A stretch of 64,000 nucleotides of DNA from Bacteroidota bacterium. GTDB taxonomy: Bacteria; Bacteroidota; Bacteroidia; Bacteroidales; GCA-2711565. The DNA lies in contig JAHIVC010000006.1 of NCBI GenBank assembly GCA_018816945.1, positions 1-64,000 on the forward strand, in the 5' to 3' direction. This document shows, piece by piece, positions 60,835 to 64,000 of the stretch (the first letter of the stretch is position 1; each line of letters opens with the position of its first letter). The notes beneath the pieces were generated by a model. It was not told the DNA's origin. It searched no databases and saw only the letters and a list, made by a program, of their open reading frames with translations. The position numbers were made by a program, and so were the translations under genes.

Positions 60835-63622
60835 TAGTGTGTGTTTTTAAAATAATATTAAATTCTTTTTCTAATTCTTCACATGCCTGCACACAAACTT
60901 TTTCAAGTTGCTTTACCATTTCCGGGATTCCCTCCGATTGTTGTTGCGTACTTGCATATTCCTGAACTTTTTTTGCCATGTTTTCGAAATCGGCGCTAAT
61001 GCCCATGATTGAAAATGATGGAATCATTTTATGTACCGCTGAGTATAATGAATTCCAATCTTTATCCTTCAAAGCTTTTTTCATTTCAAAAATCAGAGGT
61101 GGGGTTTGTTTCAGATAGAGCGAAATCATTTCCATCATCAATACCGGATTGGCTTTCGTTCTTCGGATCAAATAATCCAGATCAGTACATTTTATATTTA
61201 AACTATCGTTTATTATTATCTCATCAGGTTCTATTATGGAGGTTCTTTTCACCAATCCTACCATTTTGCTGTATAATAATCTTTCATCAACAGGTTTTGC
61301 AATATAATCATTCATACCAACAGCTTTGCATTTAGCCAAATCAACAGTTGTTACATCGGCTGTTAGTGCGATGATGGGGATTTTGGAATTCATTTTGTTC
61401 CGAATGTATTCGGTAGCTTCAAATCCGTTCAATATGGGCATCTGCAGGTCCATTAAAATAACATCGTAGGAATTGGTTTGCATTTTTTCGATCGCTATTT
61501 TTCCATTGTCGGCAATGTCACAATCGAACCCGAAATCATCTAAAAGTGTTCTCATCAGTAATTGATTAAGTGCAATATCTTCAACTACCAATACTTTCAT
61601 GTTCGTTATTTCCGCATCCCATTCTACCAGTTCTGTTTCTGCTTCAGCTTCGGCTTTTGTTTTCAAAAAACTTAAAGTAAAGCTAAATGTAGAGCCTTCA
61701 TTGATTTTGCTTATTACATGAATGCTTCCACCCTGCGGTTCAACTAATTGTTTAACGATGGCTAGTCCCAATCCGGTTCCTCCATACAAACGTGATGTTC
61801 CACTGGATGCCTGCTGAAAGTTTTCAAAAATCTTTTCTATTTTGGCTTCAGGAATTCCAATTCCTGTATCTGTAACGGCAAATTCAATGTTTACTTTTTC
61901 TTCATCTTCTCCCAGCAATTTGACACTCACGGTAATTTTCCCTTTCGATGTAAACTTGACGGCATTACTGACCAGGTTTAAAATGATTTGGTGCAAACGT
62001 ACAGGGTCACCAACCAGTACATCAGGAATATTTTTGTCGTATTCTTTAACAAGTTTTAAATTTTTTTCCTGAATTTTGGTTTCAAACAAATGAAGCATGG
62101 CAGATATGGACAGGGCCATTCGGAAAGGTATTTGCTCAAATACCATTTTCCCGGAATCGACTTTTGCCAAATCGAGAATGTCGTTGATGAGCACGATCAA
62201 TGCATCGCCACTCAATTTTATGGCTTTTAAATATTCTTTTTGTTTTGCGGTTAGATCGGTTTTCAAAACCACTTTTGTAAATCCGATGATAGCATTCATT
62301 GGTGTTCGGATTTCATGACTCATATTTGACAAAAATAGCTGTTTTGCTTTCACGGCATCTTCAGCAATCAGGGTGGCTCTTTCTGCCTTATTCTTAGCTT
62401 CCTCAGAAATCATTGTTGCCTTCTTAGCAAAAACAATTGCCTCTTTGAGTTCTGTTGCAATTCTTTTTTGTTCAGTGACATCCCTGGCAACTATCACTAC
62501 TCCGTCAACATTTCCATCTTCATCTTTATAGACCGATCCGTTGAATAGTACATCAGTCAGCTTACCATTTTTATGGCAAATCGTAAGTGGCGAATCGGCA
62601 ACTGATCCTTTTGCGAATACTTCCTGATAAACTTCACGTGCTTTTTGTGGTTCTGTAAAATAATCCAGAAAGTCAGTGTCTGTTATTTCTTCACGTGTCA
62701 GTCCTGTAATATTTGTCAAAGCATCGTTCATATCGGTTATCTTTCCTTCAGAATTGATGGTAACCAAAGGATCAAGACTGGCTTCTATAAGACTCAGTGT
62801 GTATAAAGAAGCTGATTTCATCATATTGTTGAACGCTTCAAGTTCTTTATTTACAATTTTCTGTTTTTCTTTTTCTTTATTTTGAAAAGCAAGTTCTTTA
62901 TTGGCAATAACCAATTCAGCTGCGCGTTTTTCTTTCTCATTATTTTGAAAAGCAAGTTCTTTATTGGCAATTACCAATTCAGCCGCACGTTTTTCTTTGA
63001 CTTCATTTTGAAAAGAAAGTTCATTGTTCGCGATAACCAATTCAGCTGCGCGTTTTTCTTTCTCATTATTTTGAAAAGCAAGTTCTTTATTGGCGATAAC
63101 CAATTCAGCCGCACGTTTTTCTTTCACTTCATTTTGAAAAGAAAGTTCATTGTTCGCAATAACCAATTCAGCTGCGCGTTTTTCTTTCTCATCGTTTTGA
63201 AAGGCGAGTTCTTTATTTGCATTTCTTAACTCAATTGCCCATTTTTGATCGGTGACATCGCGGGCTGCTGCAAAAACGCCGAGGACCTTTCCTTGACTAT
63301 CTTTATAAATGGAAGCATTGTATGATACATCCGTTAAATTGCCGTTTTTATGTTTTAAGGTTAATGGATAATCTGCAATAAAACCTTTTTCAAAAACCTG
63401 AAGGTAACCTTCCTGTGCTTTTTTTGGATCCGTAAAATAATTTGAAAAGTCAGTATTTATAAGTTCTTCCCTTGAAATACCTGTAACTTTTATCGAGGCT
63501 TCGTTAACATCAGTTATTTTTCCTTTGATACTAATAGTAACCAGAGGGTCCAAACTGGCTTCTATCAAACTTCTGGCGTATTGTTCCTGAGAAATATTGT
63601 TATGGTGTTTTGTTGTTTTCAT
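60827..63622 (-). CDS. hybrid histidine kinase: PAS, coiled-coil repeats, PAS, HisKA, HATPase, REC, HPt
   Basis: A 931-residue soluble kinase with no signal or membrane helix. Domain order: PAS (about 12-124), a repeat-built coiled coil (129-254), PAS (about 273-384), HisKA with His436 in NMSHEIRTP, HATPase (N box IILNLVSNAVKFT, G1 DTGIGIP at 585-591, G2 GTGLGLAIVK), receiver with Asp725 in VILMDLQMP, and HPt with His864 in AVHKMIPSF. The two PAS domains share LIEASLDPLVTI and similar context, so one probably arose by duplication. The repeat is six 21-residue units of the form ANKELAFQNNEKEKR. The response regulator gene overlaps its end by 8 bp. Confidence 0.95.
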   Translation of the reverse strand: MKTTKHHNNISQEQYARSLIEASLDPLVTISIKGKITDVNEASIKVTGISREELINTDFSNYFTDPKKAQEGYLQVFEKGFIADYPLTLKHKNGNLTDVSYNASIYKDSQGKVLGVFAAARDVTDQKWAIELRNANKELAFQNDEKEKRAAELVIANNELSFQNEVKEKRAAELVIANKELAFQNNEKEKRAAELVIANNELSFQNEVKEKRAAELVIANKELAFQNNEKEKRAAELVIANKELAFQNKEKEKQKIVNKELEAFNNMMKSASLYTLSLIEASLDPLVTINSEGKITDMNDALTNITGLTREEITDTDFLDYFTEPQKAREVYQEVFAKGSVADSPLTICHKNGKLTDVLFNGSVYKDEDGNVDGVVIVARDVTEQKRIATELKEAIVFAKKATMISEEAKNKAERATLIAEDAVKAKQLFLSNMSHEIRTPMNAIIGFTKVVLKTDLTAKQKEYLKAIKLSGDALIVLINDILDLAKVDSGKMVFEQIPFRMALSISAMLHLFETKIQEKNLKLVKEYDKNIPDVLVGDPVRLHQIILNLVSNAVKFTSKGKITVSVKLLGEDEEKVNIEFAVTDTGIGIPEAKIEKIFENFQQASSGTSRLYGGTGLGLAIVKQLVEPQGGSIHVISKINEGSTFSFTLSFLKTKAEAEAETELVEWDAEITNMKVLVVEDIALNQLLMRTLLDDFGFDCDIADNGKIAIEKMQTNSYDVILMDLQMPILNGFEATEYIRNKMNSKIPIIALTADVTTVDLAKCKAVGMNDYIAKPVDERLLYSKMVGLVKRTSIIEPDEIIINDSLNIKCTDLDYLIRRTKANPVLMMEMISLYLKQTPPLIFEMKKALKDKDWNSLYSAVHKMIPSFSIMGISADFENMAKKVQEYASTQQQSEGIPEMVKQLEKVCVQACEELEKEFNIILKTHTNG
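62861..63238 (-). repeat. 63-bp tandem repeat (6 units) inside the hybrid kinase gene
   Basis: Residues 129-254 consist of six in-frame 21-residue units alternating between a form with KELAFQNNEKEKR and a form with NELSFQNEVKEKR. At the DNA level the units are 63 bp and nearly identical, so the alternation gives a 126-bp higher-order repeat. Three heptads per unit make this a continuous coiled coil of fixed phase between the two PAS domains. Confidence 0.85.
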
Positions 63623-63668
63623 TTTATAATTTTATTACACCCATTAATCCGGCTCGCAACTTGGATGA

Positions 63669-64000
63669 TTAATTTAACTTTTCAATTTCCTCCACCGGGG
63701 TCTGTTTTTTTGCTTTCATTTGTTTAAAATAAGTCGGTGTGAGCCCCGTCATTTTTTTAAATTGATTGGATAAATGGGCCACACTGCTATAATTCATCTT
63801 CCATGCGATTTCCGTCAAGTTCAGTTCGCCATAAATTATCAATTCTTTAATCCTTGCAATTTTATTCGAGATGATGAATTGTGCGATGGTGGTTCCTTGT
63901 ACTTCGGAAAACAAATTTGCGAGTTGGGTATAATCCTGATTTAATTTCTCACTCAAAAAATCAGAAAAGTTTGTTCTGATCATTTCATCCGAATGATGGA
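63669..64000 (-). CDS. AraC-family transcriptional regulator, C-terminal part (5' end outside window)
   Basis: The frame stays open beyond the ATG at 63983 to the window edge (upstream codons read H-H-S-D-E), so the gene is cut at its 5' end. The visible 110 residues are an AraC helix-turn-helix domain: NFSDFLSEKLNQDYTQLANLFSEVQGTTIAQFIISNKI for the first helix-turn-helix and NLTEIAWKMNYSSVAHLSNQFKKMTGLTPTYFKQ for the second. This tail with the preceding HHSDE matches a short Bacteroidota AraC-type protein with a small N-terminal domain. It lies 46 bp upstream of the kinase gene on the same strand and may be cotranscribed with it. Confidence 0.85.
   Translation of the reverse strand, partial: HHSDEMIRTNFSDFLSEKLNQDYTQLANLFSEVQGTTIAQFIISNKIARIKELIIYGELNLTEIAWKMNYSSVAHLSNQFKKMTGLTPTYFKQMKAKKQTPVEEIEKLN

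Noticed and set aside
62882-63229. An antisense frame with regular FFLIILKSKFFIG repeats
   Set aside because: It is only the reverse translation of the kinase's 63-bp coiled-coil repeats.
62861-63238. Possible CRISPR-like array, since units recur at a fixed spacing
   Set aside because: The units are contiguous, in frame and encode a heptad coiled coil; there are no unique spacers.

Overview
The window reads as a chromosomal piece of an AT-rich, aerobic or microaerophilic member of the Bacteroidota. The support is a SusC/SusD pair, an alternative complex III (Act) operon, a fused CcsBA cytochrome c synthase, a fused CcoN-CcoO oxidase subunit, DUF5687, DUF4492, DUF6146 and LruC-domain proteins, TAnnTTTG-type promoter matches and very few Shine-Dalgarno sequences. 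I cannot name a genus. No rRNA, tRNA or CRISPR array was seen.

Layout. Positions 1-134 are the 3' end of a group II intron that continues off the left edge. Positions 149-7970 carry housekeeping genes on the minus strand: an alpha/beta hydrolase, a tight block pfkA / class V aminotransferase / priA / thioesterase, and an RlmL-like methyltransferase. Positions 8181-11485 (plus) hold a MazG-like pyrophosphohydrolase, a DUF5687 permease with its ABC ATPase, and an odd Asp/Phe-rich secreted protein. Next come rsmE and a small accessory patch (about 12470-15260) with a membrane-anchored Mrr-type nuclease and a membrane protein of unknown function, separated by REP-like repeats. Positions 15551-18747 are a cytochrome bd operon (DUF4492, cydA, cydB and a 36-residue CydX-like gene). 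Positions 18864-30004 are mostly plus-strand: a DUF1445 hydro-lyase, ArfB, a TPR-HTH membrane regulator, an orphan SusC/SusD pair, an exported ankyrin-metallophosphatase and an acyl-ACP thioesterase.

From 30032 to 59408 almost every gene lies on the minus strand and serves respiration: a caa3-type oxidase with Sco and haem O synthase; DUF6146 and LruC proteins; the cbb3 oxidase with its copper and assembly factors (CcoI, CcoS, CcoNO, CcoQ, CcoP, CcoG, FixH, SafE-like, a small cytochrome c); SlyD; CcsBA; and ActA-F. Together this is a nearly complete quinol-to-oxygen chain. ActA-F oxidises quinol and reduces c-type cytochromes, caa3 and cbb3 reduce oxygen at different affinities, bd bypasses the cytochromes, and CcsBA, Sco, CcoI and CtaB supply cofactors.

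The right end (59632-64000) has a REP-associated transposase flanked by inverted palindromes, a hybrid histidine kinase with a six-unit 21-residue coiled-coil repeat overlapping a single-domain response regulator, and the C-terminal part of an AraC-type regulator cut by the window edge.

The intergenic DNA is rich in small repeats: 7-, 8- and 14-bp tandem arrays, GC-rich palindromes, and REP-like hairpins. Nothing here is a convincing new multi-gene system. The best candidates for a second look are the Mrr/membrane-protein patch, the CydX-like gene, the REP/transposase unit and the kinase repeat.
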